Below are positions 31,047 to 40,847 of a DNA stretch of 64,000 nt, piece by piece; within the stretch, counting starts at the first letter, position 1, and every line of letters starts with the position of its first letter. The notes under the pieces are model-generated. The model did not search any database and was not told where the DNA came from. It saw only the letters and a list, made by a program, of their open reading frames with translations. The DNA is from Microbacterium algeriense. GTDB lineage: Bacteria; Actinomycetota; Actinomycetes; Actinomycetales; Microbacteriaceae. The DNA lies in the NCBI RefSeq assembly GCF_008868005.1, contig NZ_WAAO01000003.1, positions 1-64,000 of the forward strand, given 5' to 3'. A program made the translations under genes and the position numbers.

Positions 31047-34000
31047 TTACTTTCGATCGCCGCCGTCGACCGTCGTCGAGCGTGCGATGAGTCGCGTCAC
31101 CAGGCCCGCCACGATCGTCTCCCGCGCCTCGACCGTGAGCGGCTTCCCCGGCACCCCGGGACGGCGCTGATCGGGTGCAGGCCCGTCCAAGGGACGATAC
31201 CGCACCCCTGCCGCGTCGAGGCGGCGCAGGTGCGTCGGCAGTCGCCGCGCGAAGTCCGGGAAAGGACCCGGCTCACCCCCGTCCCAGAGCCGCTCGGCGA
31301 TCGCCGCGAGTCGGGGGAACAGCGCGAAGTCGACGCGATCCCTGGTCGGCAGGTGCTCGCTCCACACGTTCGCCTGGCCACCGACCGCTCCGTCCTCGAC
31401 GCGCAGCGTGTAGGCGCGTTCGATGCTCAGCGGCGGTCCGACCCTGATCGGCTCCTCCTCGGACGCCGACTGCGGGTAGTCGAGGTACACCTCGAGGTCG
31501 GGGCACGCGACGACGTCGATGCCGCGGCGCAGAGCCTCGCGCATCGCGACGGGTCCGCGCCAGGCGAGGATCCGCACGCCGTCCGGCACATCCCCTTCGA
31601 GGACCTCGTCCCATGCGAGCGCCGTCCGCCCGCGAGCGCGGACGTGCGCGACGAAGTGCGCCGTGAACCACGGCTGCACGTCGTGCGGCGTCGCCAGGCC
31701 GAGCACGCGCATCCGCTCGCGCGCCGCGGCGCTCTGCTCCCACTCGGTGACGGGGACCTCGTCGCCGCCGATGCCGATCCACTCCGCGTCGAAGACGTCG
31801 CACAGGGCGTCGATCGCAGCCCGCCCGAAGGCCAGCGAGGCCTCCGTCGGGGCGAGGGTGCGGGGATTCACCCCGAAGCGCTCCCACGCCGAGGACGCCG
31901 GCTCACCGACGTCGAGGTTGCCCAGCTCCGGATAGGCGGCCAGCGCCGCCTGGATGTGCCCGGGCAGCTCGACCTCCGGCACGAGCGTCACGAAGCGCTC
32001 GCGCGCGTAGGCGACCAGGTCGCGCAGCTCGGCTGTCGTGTAGAAGCCCTCGTGGACGCCCGGCTCGACGGTCGCCAGGGGCCCGTGGCCGAGCTGCGTC
32101 GCCTCCCGACGTGCACCGACCTCGGTGAGCCGCGGGTACCCGGGCACCTCGAACCGCCAGCCCTGATCGTCGGTGAGATGCAGGTGCAGGATGTTGAGCT
32201 GGTGGTCGGCGAGCAGGTCGATCAGCCGACGCACCTCGTCCGCCGGTCGGAAGTGCCTCGCCACGTCGAGCATCGTCCCGCGCCAGGTGTAGGCGGGTGC
32301 GCCTTCCCAGACCCCGGCAGGGATCAGAGCCGTCGACGCATCCGGGTCGCGGAGCTGCCGCAGCACGGTGGCGCCGCGGTACACGCCCACAGGGCTCGCG
32401 CCGCGGACCTCGACCCCGGACGACGTCACCGTCACGCGGAAGGCCTCCTCCGCGATGCGGCCCGTGGCCGCCGCGTCGGCCCCGAGCGATTCGTCGACGA
32501 CGAGACGGATCGGCGGCTGCGACTCGTCATGCCCGTCGCCGCGCAGCCGCATCGCCGACGCCGCGAGTCCCGACGGACCGACGACGGGCGTCGAAGGCGA
32601 CCACGGGAAGCAGGGCGCCGCCGGGTCGATCTGCGCATCGATGCGGGGAACGGTCGCCCGATGCGCGGGCGGCGGCATCCGCAGCGCTCGCCCGGCCGCG
32701 CGTCCTGTCGGTCGCCCGTCCGCGACGACGGGAACGCCCCCGACCAGCACCTCCGCGATGCCCTCCGGGGCGGCGAATGGGTCATCGAAGGTCGCGCCCG
32801 CGGCGACGGTCTCCGGATCGAACAGCACCAGGTCCGCCGTCGCGCCCCGGCGGATGACGCCTCGCGGGGCGTCCCCGCGGTCGAGCCCGAGACGGCGGGC
32901 GGGGGTTCCGGCGAGGTGGCGCACGGCCTCCTCCCACGTGAGGATCCCCCGCTCCCGCACGTAGTGGCCGAGGTAGCGCGGGAAGGTGCCGCGGCCGCGG
33001 GGGTGCGGTCGCGCTCCGATCAGGATGCCGTCGCTCCCGCCCGCGTGCTGCGGGTGGCGCATGATCGCCTGGACGTTCTGCTCATCCCCGATGTGCATCA
33101 GGATCCCGGTGGCGCCCGCGTCCGCGACGATCGTGTCGAGCACCACGTCCAGGGCACGCCGCCCGCTCGTCTCGGCGATCTCGGCGACCGTGCGTCCGAC
33201 GAGGTCGGCGAGCGCGGGATTCGCCGTGCCGGAGATCTGGATCTGGGTCCAGTCGGCCTTCTCGCCGTGGAACCCGTCGCAGCCGATCTCCTCGAGCTCG
33301 ACGCGCAGGGCCTCTCGCCCGTCCGCATCGAGCGCGGCGACGGCTCGCAGCAGGTCGCCCGTCGCGGCGAGCCGGCTGGGCAGGAGGGCCGACAGCGTCG
33401 TGGCCCCCGGCAGGTAGGGATACGTGTCGAGCGTGACGTCGACGCCGTCCGCGATGGCCTCGTCGATCAGCGCCAGGAGCTCATCGGCGCGACCGCGGTT
33501 CGGGGCGAAGTTCATCGTGGCGTGCGTGAGATGCACGGGGCATCCGGTGCGCCGGCCGATGTCCAGCGCCTCCCGGTAGGCGTCGAGCGCTCCCCCGCCG
33601 TAGCTGCGGGTGTGCGGAGCCCAGTAGCCTCCGCGCTCCGCCACGACGCGGCACAGCGCCTCGAGTTCGGCCGTGTCGGCGTACATCCCGGGCGTGTAGG
33701 TCAGGCCGCTCGACATCCCGAAGGCGCCGGCATCGAGCGCTCGACCCAGCAGATCCGCCATCTCGGCGAGCTCGTCCATCGTGGCGGGGCGGTTCTCGTG
33801 ACCGATGGCCATCATCCGCAGGTTGCCCTGCGGCACCAGCACGGCGGCGTTCGCCACGGCAGCCGCGTCGATCGCTGCGAGCAGGTCCTCCATGGTGCGC
33901 CACGGCACCTGCGCCGGCATGCCGTTCCATCCCGCGATCTGCGCCGGGATGACGGCCGCAGTGGCATCGTCGAGCGGCGCATAGCCGAGACCGTCCTGAC

Positions 34001-34310
34001 CGAGCACCTCGGTGGTGACGCCCTGCCGGATCTTGGCCTCGTGCGCGGTCCCGCTCAACACCGCCAGCTCACTGTGCGCGTGCATGTCGATGAAGCCCGG
34101 CGCCAGGAACAGGCCCGTCGCGTCGGTCTCGATCGCGCCGTCGGGCAGCTCGAGGTCGTCCCGTGCTCCGTGCGGCAGCACCGCGACGATCCGCGCTCCC
34201 TCCACGGCGACGTCGCCGACGAACCGCGGCGCCCCTGTGCCGTCCAGGATCGTGGCCCCGCGGTACACCCGCACCAGCCCGGCCGCGGCCTTCTCCGCAC
34301 TCAGAAGCAT
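31047..34310 (-). CDS. Fusion of N-acyl-D-amino-acid deacylase and GH20 beta-N-acetylhexosaminidase
   Basis: One uninterrupted 1087-residue frame holds two enzymes. Residues 1-545 are a D-aminoacylase-type amidohydrolase: H77/H79 in PGFIDMHAHSE, LGQDGLGYAP where classical enzymes have a Cys ligand, and later VHLTHATMNF and MHIGDEQN. Residues 550-1087 are a complete GH20: MLDVARHFRPADEVRRLID, HLHLTDDQGWRFE and the catalytic D850-E851 in GIGGDEVP. Each part has normal family length. The only Met at the junction (545) has no ribosome site or promoter box, so separate expression of the GH20 half is unlikely. No signal peptide. The start at 34310 overlaps the preceding gene by ten bases. Hydrolysis of GlcNAc- and D-amino-acid-containing compounds is inferred. 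Confidence 0.88.
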   Translation of the reverse strand: MLLSAEKAAAGLVRVYRGATILDGTGAPRFVGDVAVEGARIVAVLPHGARDDLELPDGAIETDATGLFLAPGFIDMHAHSELAVLSGTAHEAKIRQGVTTEVLGQDGLGYAPLDDATAAVIPAQIAGWNGMPAQVPWRTMEDLLAAIDAAAVANAAVLVPQGNLRMMAIGHENRPATMDELAEMADLLGRALDAGAFGMSSGLTYTPGMYADTAELEALCRVVAERGGYWAPHTRSYGGGALDAYREALDIGRRTGCPVHLTHATMNFAPNRGRADELLALIDEAIADGVDVTLDTYPYLPGATTLSALLPSRLAATGDLLRAVAALDADGREALRVELEEIGCDGFHGEKADWTQIQISGTANPALADLVGRTVAEIAETSGRRALDVVLDTIVADAGATGILMHIGDEQNVQAIMRHPQHAGGSDGILIGARPHPRGRGTFPRYLGHYVRERGILTWEEAVRHLAGTPARRLGLDRGDAPRGVIRRGATADLVLFDPETVAAGATFDDPFAAPEGIAEVLVGGVPVVADGRPTGRAAGRALRMPPPAHRATVPRIDAQIDPAAPCFPWSPSTPVVGPSGLAASAMRLRGDGHDESQPPIRLVVDESLGADAAATGRIAEEAFRVTVTSSGVEVRGASPVGVYRGATVLRQLRDPDASTALIPAGVWEGAPAYTWRGTMLDVARHFRPADEVRRLIDLLADHQLNILHLHLTDDQGWRFEVPGYPRLTEVGARREATQLGHGPLATVEPGVHEGFYTTAELRDLVAYARERFVTLVPEVELPGHIQAALAAYPELGNLDVGEPASSAWERFGVNPRTLAPTEASLAFGRAAIDALCDVFDAEWIGIGGDEVPVTEWEQSAAARERMRVLGLATPHDVQPWFTAHFVAHVRARGRTALAWDEVLEGDVPDGVRILAWRGPVAMREALRRGIDVVACPDLEVYLDYPQSASEEEPIRVGPPLSIERAYTLRVEDGAVGGQANVWSEHLPTRDRVDFALFPRLAAIAERLWDGGEPGPFPDFARRLPTHLRRLDAAGVRYRPLDGPAPDQRRPGVPGKPLTVEARETIVAGLVTRLIARSTTVDGGDRK

Positions 34311-35518
34311 GTCGCGACAGCCCCGATCACGCGGGGATCCGCGGCATCCGGATCGTCGAGGACCGCGACCACCCGCCACTTGTCGAAGGCCGTGCACGGG
34401 TGGGACAGGCCGAGGCGCACCACCTCGCCGACACCGACGGTCGCGCCGTCCGCAAGCCTCAGGAACGCGTGCTGATCGTTGAGCGCGGTGATCTCACCCG
34501 CGACGGACTGCGGAATGGGCAGGTCGAGATCGAACGGGACATCGCGTCGTCCGGCATCGAGCAGCGCGAGTCCGTCCTCCGGCTGCGACACCACGCGCGC
34601 CCAGGCATGCATGCCGGACCGCAGCGGCGCGGTGCCGGTCAGTGGCCCGAAGGGCGACATGCGGGAGTAGAAGCCGTCGTCGTGGATCTGGAAGGCGCCG
34701 GAGCGCAGCACCACATCCGCGTCCTCGCCGGACGGTGCGAGCACCGCTGCCGCCCGATCGGGGAAGGAGCTGCCGCCGGCGCTGAGCACCGGCCGGACGC
34801 CGTCCGGGTATGCGAGCTTCTCGTGCAGTTCGACGAGGGTCCGCAGGTACGCATCGACCGCGGCGACGGATTCCGCGCTGCGGTCCGGTCCGAACGGCCC
34901 CTCGTAGCCCGCCACGCCGGCGAGACGCAGCCCCGGGGCCGCCGCGATCGCCTGTCCGATGCGCTCGCCCTCGGCCACGGTCCTGGCGCCGGTGCGCCCG
35001 TGCGCTCCCCCGAGCTCGACCAGCACGTCCAGCGGGCGGACGGCGTCGTGCGTGGCCTCGGCCAGGATCGCGACGCCGGCGAGCGAGTCCGCCCAGCACA
35101 GCACGCGCAGCCCGTCATCCGCCGCGAGCAGCTGCGCGAGTCGGCGCACGGCCACGGCATCCGTGACCGCGTTGGCGATCAGCACCGTGGCCACACCCGC
35201 GTCGACGGCGACCTCGGCCTGCCAGGGGGTCGCGACCGAGATCCCCCACGCCCCCGCGTCGAGCAGTCGCTGCCACAGCGCCGGAGCCATGGTGGTCTTG
35301 CCGTGCGGCGCCAGCAGCACGCCCTGCTCCCGCGCCCAGGCGAAGACCGTGTCCTCGTTGTGCGACAGCGCGTCGGCGTGGACGGTGAGCACCGGAGTCA
35401 CCAGGTCGGAGAGGCGCAGGCCGGCATCGGGGACCTCCGAGAGACGGAGCCCTGCGGCACGCGCCGGGAAGCCCTTCGTCCAGGCGCCGAGAACGGGATC
35501 CGGAATTTGTAGAGGCAT
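34301..35518 (-). CDS. D-serine dehydratase-like / D-amino acid deaminase-aldolase (fold-type III PLP)
   Basis: A 405-residue PLP enzyme with an alanine-racemase-type barrel and a D-serine-dehydratase-like C-terminal domain. K74 in LLAPHGKTTMAP is the Schiff-base lysine. H373 and C375 in LSHPCTAFDKW match the zinc ligands of eukaryotic-type D-serine dehydratase. Relatives deaminate D-serine or D-threonine or act as D-threonine aldolases; the choice here is open. It would use D-amino acids freed by the deacylase half of the next gene, whose start lies inside its end. It is divergent from ridA and apparently leaderless. Confidence 0.87.
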   Translation of the reverse strand: MPLQIPDPVLGAWTKGFPARAAGLRLSEVPDAGLRLSDLVTPVLTVHADALSHNEDTVFAWAREQGVLLAPHGKTTMAPALWQRLLDAGAWGISVATPWQAEVAVDAGVATVLIANAVTDAVAVRRLAQLLAADDGLRVLCWADSLAGVAILAEATHDAVRPLDVLVELGGAHGRTGARTVAEGERIGQAIAAAPGLRLAGVAGYEGPFGPDRSAESVAAVDAYLRTLVELHEKLAYPDGVRPVLSAGGSSFPDRAAAVLAPSGEDADVVLRSGAFQIHDDGFYSRMSPFGPLTGTAPLRSGMHAWARVVSQPEDGLALLDAGRRDVPFDLDLPIPQSVAGEITALNDQHAFLRLADGATVGVGEVVRLGLSHPCTAFDKWRVVAVLDDPDAADPRVIGAVATCF

Positions 35519-35543
35519 CTAACAAGGCTACTAGGCTGACAGC
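35519..35543. promoter_or_regulatory. Back-to-back divergent leaderless promoters
   Basis: Only 25 bases separate the two start codons. On the plus strand TAGGCT (35532-35537) lies six bases before the ridA ATG. On the minus strand TAGCCT (35530-35525) lies six bases before the dehydratase ATG. The two -10 boxes are one base apart, so each promoter's -35 region lies in the other gene and the two polymerases should compete. A CTAACAA motif here resembles part of the ROK operator. Confidence 0.6.
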
Positions 35544-35948
35544 ATGACCGCGAAGATCCGAGTTTCCACCGACGCCGCCCCCGCACCCGCCCACACCTTC
35601 TCGCAGGGGATCCGCAAGGGCCCGTTCGTGCAGGTGTCCGGCCAGGGCCCCGTCGACCCGAAGACGAACGAGTACCTGTTCCCCGGGGACGTCGCGGCAC
35701 AGACCACCCGCACGCTGGAGAACGTGAAGGCGATCGTCGAAGCATCCGGCGCCACCTTCGACGACGTCGTGATGCTCCGCGTCTACCTCACCAAGCGCGA
35801 GGACTTCCCGATCATGAACGAGGCGTACGGCGCCTTCGTGACCGCGCACACCACCAGCGGCGTGCTGCCGTCGCGCACCACCGTGTTCACCGGCCTCCCC
35901 CGCGAGGAGATGCTGGTCGAGATCGACGGGATCGCCATCGTCGACTGA
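35544..35948 (+). CDS. ridA: RidA family enamine/imine deaminase
   Basis: A 134-residue RidA (YjgF/YER057c/UK114) protein. R111 in LPSRTTVFT and E126 in LVEIDGIAIV correspond to the R105/E120 active-site pair of canonical RidA, and HTFSQGIRKGPFV supplies the other side of the pocket. RidA hydrolyses 2-aminoacrylate and related imines made by PLP dehydratases. The divergent neighbour is exactly such an enzyme, so the pairing is functionally sensible. No Shine-Dalgarno is seen; a TAGGCT box six bases upstream indicates a leaderless transcript. Confidence 0.93.
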   Translation: MTAKIRVSTDAAPAPAHTFSQGIRKGPFVQVSGQGPVDPKTNEYLFPGDVAAQTTRTLENVKAIVEASGATFDDVVMLRVYLTKREDFPIMNEAYGAFVTAHTTSGVLPSRTTVFTGLPREEMLVEIDGIAIVD

Positions 35949-36055
35949 TCCGAAGGGCGCGGGGCGGCACCGTATCACGACCGTTGCCTCCCCGTTACCT
36001 GCCATCCCGTACCATTGGACGTCAGGACACGTTTGAGAGCCGGGGGGTGAAGTTC

Positions 36056-37546
36056 GTGACCGATCTGATTTCCGCGCCGGGCGCAACAGCCGGGGCGCAC
36101 GGCGACGACTCCGCACCCACTGCGGTGCTCACGCCGTCGGACGCCCGCACAGCGGCAGAGCCGCCCACCACGGGCGATCAGCCGCTGGCCTGGGCGCCCA
36201 TCGAACCCGCTCCCAAGAAGCGCCGGCTCGGACTCTGGATCGGCCTCGGTGTCGGTGCCGTCGTTCTGGGTGCCGGCGCCGCGTCCATGATCCTCATCGC
36301 GCCCGGAACGACCGTCGCCGGAATCCCGGTGGGGTGGATGACACCGGGAGCCGCGGCCGAGGCCATCGCCTCGCACGTCGCCGACACCGAGGTCACCCTC
36401 ACCGGCGCCGGAGACGGCGCGGTGCTCACCGGTGCCGACCTGGGCGCCACCGTCGACGCGGCAGCACTCGCGGATACCGCCTTCGCCGAGCACCCGATGT
36501 GGAATCTCGGCGCATGGATGGGCGACCCCGTGTCCGCCGACATCGTCCTCGACCCCGACACGGCATCCGCCGCTCTGCGCGGTGCCGTGCCCGTGAGCTT
36601 CGAAGACCCGGTCGACGCGGGCGTCGCCTTCGACGCCGCGAGCGGCACCTACGTCATCACCCCGTCTGAGAACGGCACCGGGATCGACGTCGCCGACCTC
36701 ACCGGAGCCTTCGTGGATGCGATCGCGGCGGGCCGCACCTCGCTCGAGTACTCGGGCGATCCCGCGCAGGCGACCCCCGCTGTCACCGACGACGACGCCA
36801 CCGCGACGGCCACCGAGCTGAACTCGATGCTCGGGACGATCGGCTTCTACGTCGGCGAGGAGCGCACCGTTCCCGTCGCCCCCGAGGTCGCCGCCTCCTG
36901 GCTGACGGTCGTCGACCAGGACGGCCAGCTGCGCATCGAGGCCGACCCGCAGGCGATCCAGGCCACCGTCGACACGCTCCCCTCCCTCGTGGATCGGGCG
37001 CCCGTCAACGCGACCAACATCGTCGACTCCGCCGGGAACGTCCTGCGTGCCGAGCGGGAGGGTGTGGCAGGGCGCACGGTCGGAGACACGGCGGGGGTCG
37101 CCGACCAGTTCGCCCAGCAACTCGCCGCGGGCGACGGCGTCTTCAAGCTGTCGGTGAGCGAGACCGCCTTCGAGAGCGTGAACCTCTTCCGCCGCATCGA
37201 GATCAACCTCAGCTCGCAGCGGGCGTACCTGTTCGAGAACAACGAGGTCGTGAAGTCGTGGGCGGTGTCCACCGGTCTTCCCGGCACGCCGACCCCGACC
37301 GGCAACTTCAAGGTCTTCGCACACACGTCGATGCAGGACATGGGCTGCTACGAGGGTGCTCCGTACTGCACGGAGGATGTGCCCTGGATCACGTGGTTCG
37401 CCCCGAACATCGGCTTCCACGGCACCTACTGGCACAACAACTTCGGCAACCGGATGAGCCACGGCTGCGTCAACCTGCCGATCGACCTCGCCAAGTACGT
37501 CTACGACTGGTCGCCCGTCGGCCTCGAGGTCTCCGTCTACAACTGA
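36056..37546 (+). CDS. L,D-transpeptidase (YkuD) with peptidoglycan-binding region
   Basis: A 496-residue membrane-anchored enzyme. A cytoplasmic tail (1-57) with a basic PKKRR stop precedes one helix (58-81). Two PG-binding-4-like repeats fill about 90-340. The YkuD domain covers 365-495, with FRRIEINLSSQRAYLF, the conserved H in IGFHGTYWH and the catalytic C471 in SHGCVNL. It makes 3-3 crosslinks in, or attaches molecules to, peptidoglycan outside the membrane. The GTG at 36056 is chosen because GGGGGTGA lies five bases ahead; a GTG at 36047 is possible. Confidence 0.9.
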   Translation: MTDLISAPGATAGAHGDDSAPTAVLTPSDARTAAEPPTTGDQPLAWAPIEPAPKKRRLGLWIGLGVGAVVLGAGAASMILIAPGTTVAGIPVGWMTPGAAAEAIASHVADTEVTLTGAGDGAVLTGADLGATVDAAALADTAFAEHPMWNLGAWMGDPVSADIVLDPDTASAALRGAVPVSFEDPVDAGVAFDAASGTYVITPSENGTGIDVADLTGAFVDAIAAGRTSLEYSGDPAQATPAVTDDDATATATELNSMLGTIGFYVGEERTVPVAPEVAASWLTVVDQDGQLRIEADPQAIQATVDTLPSLVDRAPVNATNIVDSAGNVLRAEREGVAGRTVGDTAGVADQFAQQLAAGDGVFKLSVSETAFESVNLFRRIEINLSSQRAYLFENNEVVKSWAVSTGLPGTPTPTGNFKVFAHTSMQDMGCYEGAPYCTEDVPWITWFAPNIGFHGTYWHNNFGNRMSHGCVNLPIDLAKYVYDWSPVGLEVSVYN

Positions 37547-37632
37547 CCCCGGCCCCGTCCCCGGCCCTGACCCCGTCCCCGTCCCCGTCCCCGGCCCCTG
37601 TCGGTGGACGCCGCGCACTCCCGGTCCGTCGA

Positions 37633-37713
37633 CACAACTTCGGAGTCCCGGCGCGACACGCCGAGATCCCGCTGCCGTCGACCGGCGTGTCGGGTCCGAT
37701 CTCCGAAGTTGTG
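37633..37713. repeat. Large imperfect inverted repeat after a C-rich tract
   Basis: The outer arms CACAACTTCGGAG (37633-37645) and their complement (37701-37713) pair, as do the inner CGACACGCCG (37654-37663) and 37683-37692. An eight-base mismatched section lies between on each side, giving 31-base arms overall. It is preceded (37547-37600) by a pyrimidine tract of repeated CCCCGT/CCCCGG units. Both lie between the convergent transpeptidase and icd genes. Confidence 0.6.
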
Positions 37714-37744
37714 CCGAGTACGGGGGAACGGGGCAGGGATAGCA

Positions 37745-37778
37745 GAAGGGGGCGGATGCCGCAGCATCCGCCCCCTTC
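37745..37778. terminator. Terminator hairpin at the icd 3' end
   Basis: A 15-bp perfect stem, GAAGGGGGCGGATGC and its complement, with a four-base loop, lies eight bases after the icd stop on the minus strand and can also serve the convergent transpeptidase gene. Confidence 0.75.
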
Positions 37779-37785
37779 CTTCGTC

Positions 37786-40005
<2,220 letters not shown>

Positions 40006-40168
40006 CGGGAGGTTCTCCGTTCACGGGGCGATTTGTCTCGATACCAAGATACCTGAGCGGGCTCCGCCCCCGTGGCCCGACAGCGGCAGCGGCAGCCGTC
40101 GGAGCATGTTGCCGAGGCGGCCGAGGTGAAATGTTCGCCGGAAACGTGTCCGGCCACCCCGGAGGGGT

Positions 40169-40174
40169 TAGCCT
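40169..40174 (+). promoter_or_regulatory. Leaderless -10 box for the GNAT gene
   Basis: TAGCCT ends six bases before the ATG at 40181. No Shine-Dalgarno is placed correctly. Confidence 0.5.
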
Positions 40175-40180
40175 GGGGTC

Positions 40181-40639
40181 ATGTCCGAACTGCGCATGGT
40201 CGAACTCTCAGCTGCGACGATCGTCGCCGTGAACAACCTGTCGCTCAAGCCCGGACAGGAGCAGTTCCTCGCTCCCGTCTCGTACGGGATCGCGGCCACG
40301 GTCATCAACCCTCAGACGTCCTGGCAGCGGGTGATCCTCGACCGCAACGAGGTCGTCGGCTTCGTGAGCGCGAACTTCGACGATGAGGCCCCGGAGGAGC
40401 ACTTCCGCTCCGTGCTGTGGCGCATCAACGTCGACGCGGACGACCAGGGTCGCGGCATCGGCCGCTTCGCCGTCGAGAACCTCATCGACGAAGCGCGCCA
40501 CCGCGGCGTCGACCACGTCAACGTGATCTACGAGGCCGGGGAGGACGGCCCGGAGGCCTTCTTCCGTCGCGTCGGCTTCACCCCCGTCGGGGAGACGGCC
40601 TACGGCGAGGTCATCGCCGAGATCCGCGTCCCCTCCTGA
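40181..40639 (+). CDS. GNAT family N-acetyltransferase
   Basis: A 152-residue GNAT protein. Motif A is RINVDADDQGRGIGRFAVENL near residues 88-108, whose QGRGIG loop binds acetyl-CoA. Motif B follows with YEAGEDGPEAFFRRVGFTPVGE. It resembles SpeG-like and diamine acetyltransferases that acetylate small amines or aminoacyl groups; the substrate is unknown. It diverges from icd and is followed by a small hairpin. Confidence 0.88.
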   Translation: MSELRMVELSAATIVAVNNLSLKPGQEQFLAPVSYGIAATVINPQTSWQRVILDRNEVVGFVSANFDDEAPEEHFRSVLWRINVDADDQGRGIGRFAVENLIDEARHRGVDHVNVIYEAGEDGPEAFFRRVGFTPVGETAYGEVIAEIRVPS

Positions 40640-40651
40640 GACCGGCGGCGG

Positions 40652-40680
40652 GGTCTCGAATCCCCTCCCCCATCGAGACC
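40652..40680 (+). terminator. Terminator hairpin after the GNAT gene
   Basis: An 8-bp GGTCTCGA/TCGAGACC stem with a C-rich 13-base loop begins 13 bases after the stop. Confidence 0.5.
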
Positions 40681-40753
40681 TCGTCGCCTTCACCCTCGAC
40701 GGGGAGCGCTCCCACGACACCTCGGCTATTTGTTGGCGAAAACCACAAAAGCC

Positions 40754-40783
40754 TTGCGCTCGGCTGTCCGGTCTGTCTACTAT
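40754..40783 (+). promoter_or_regulatory. Promoter of the LacI-type regulator gene
   Basis: TTGCGC (40754-40759) and TACTAT (40778-40783) are 18 bases apart, 65 bases before the start codon, with a LacI-type operator immediately downstream. Confidence 0.6.
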
Positions 40784-40795
40784 CGCTTCAGCAGC

Positions 40796-40818
40796 GCAAG
40801 CGAAGCGCTTCGACGATC
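40796..40818. promoter_or_regulatory. LacI-type operator, copy 1
   Basis: The 12-base dyad CGAAGCGCTTCG (40801-40812) has the AAGCGCTT core usual for LacI-family operators. It lies just after the promoter of the regulator gene, so autorepression is likely. Its flanks (GCAAG before, ACGATC after) are shared with the second site at 41891-41915. Confidence 0.7.
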
Positions 40819-40847
40819 ACTTCCCGCAGGATGACGATGGAGTCCCG

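Noticed and set aside
32600..32760. Possibility that the deacylase-GH20 frame hides two genes with a separate GH20 start
   Set aside because: The only junction Met (residue 545) has neither Shine-Dalgarno nor TAGNNT box, and the frame has no stop. Treated as a fusion, with read-level confirmation suggested.
34301..35518. Calling the fold-type III PLP enzyme an alanine racemase
   Set aside because: It has the PHGKT lysine motif and a SHPC zinc motif of D-serine dehydratase-like enzymes, and lacks the racemase C-terminal domain with its catalytic Tyr.
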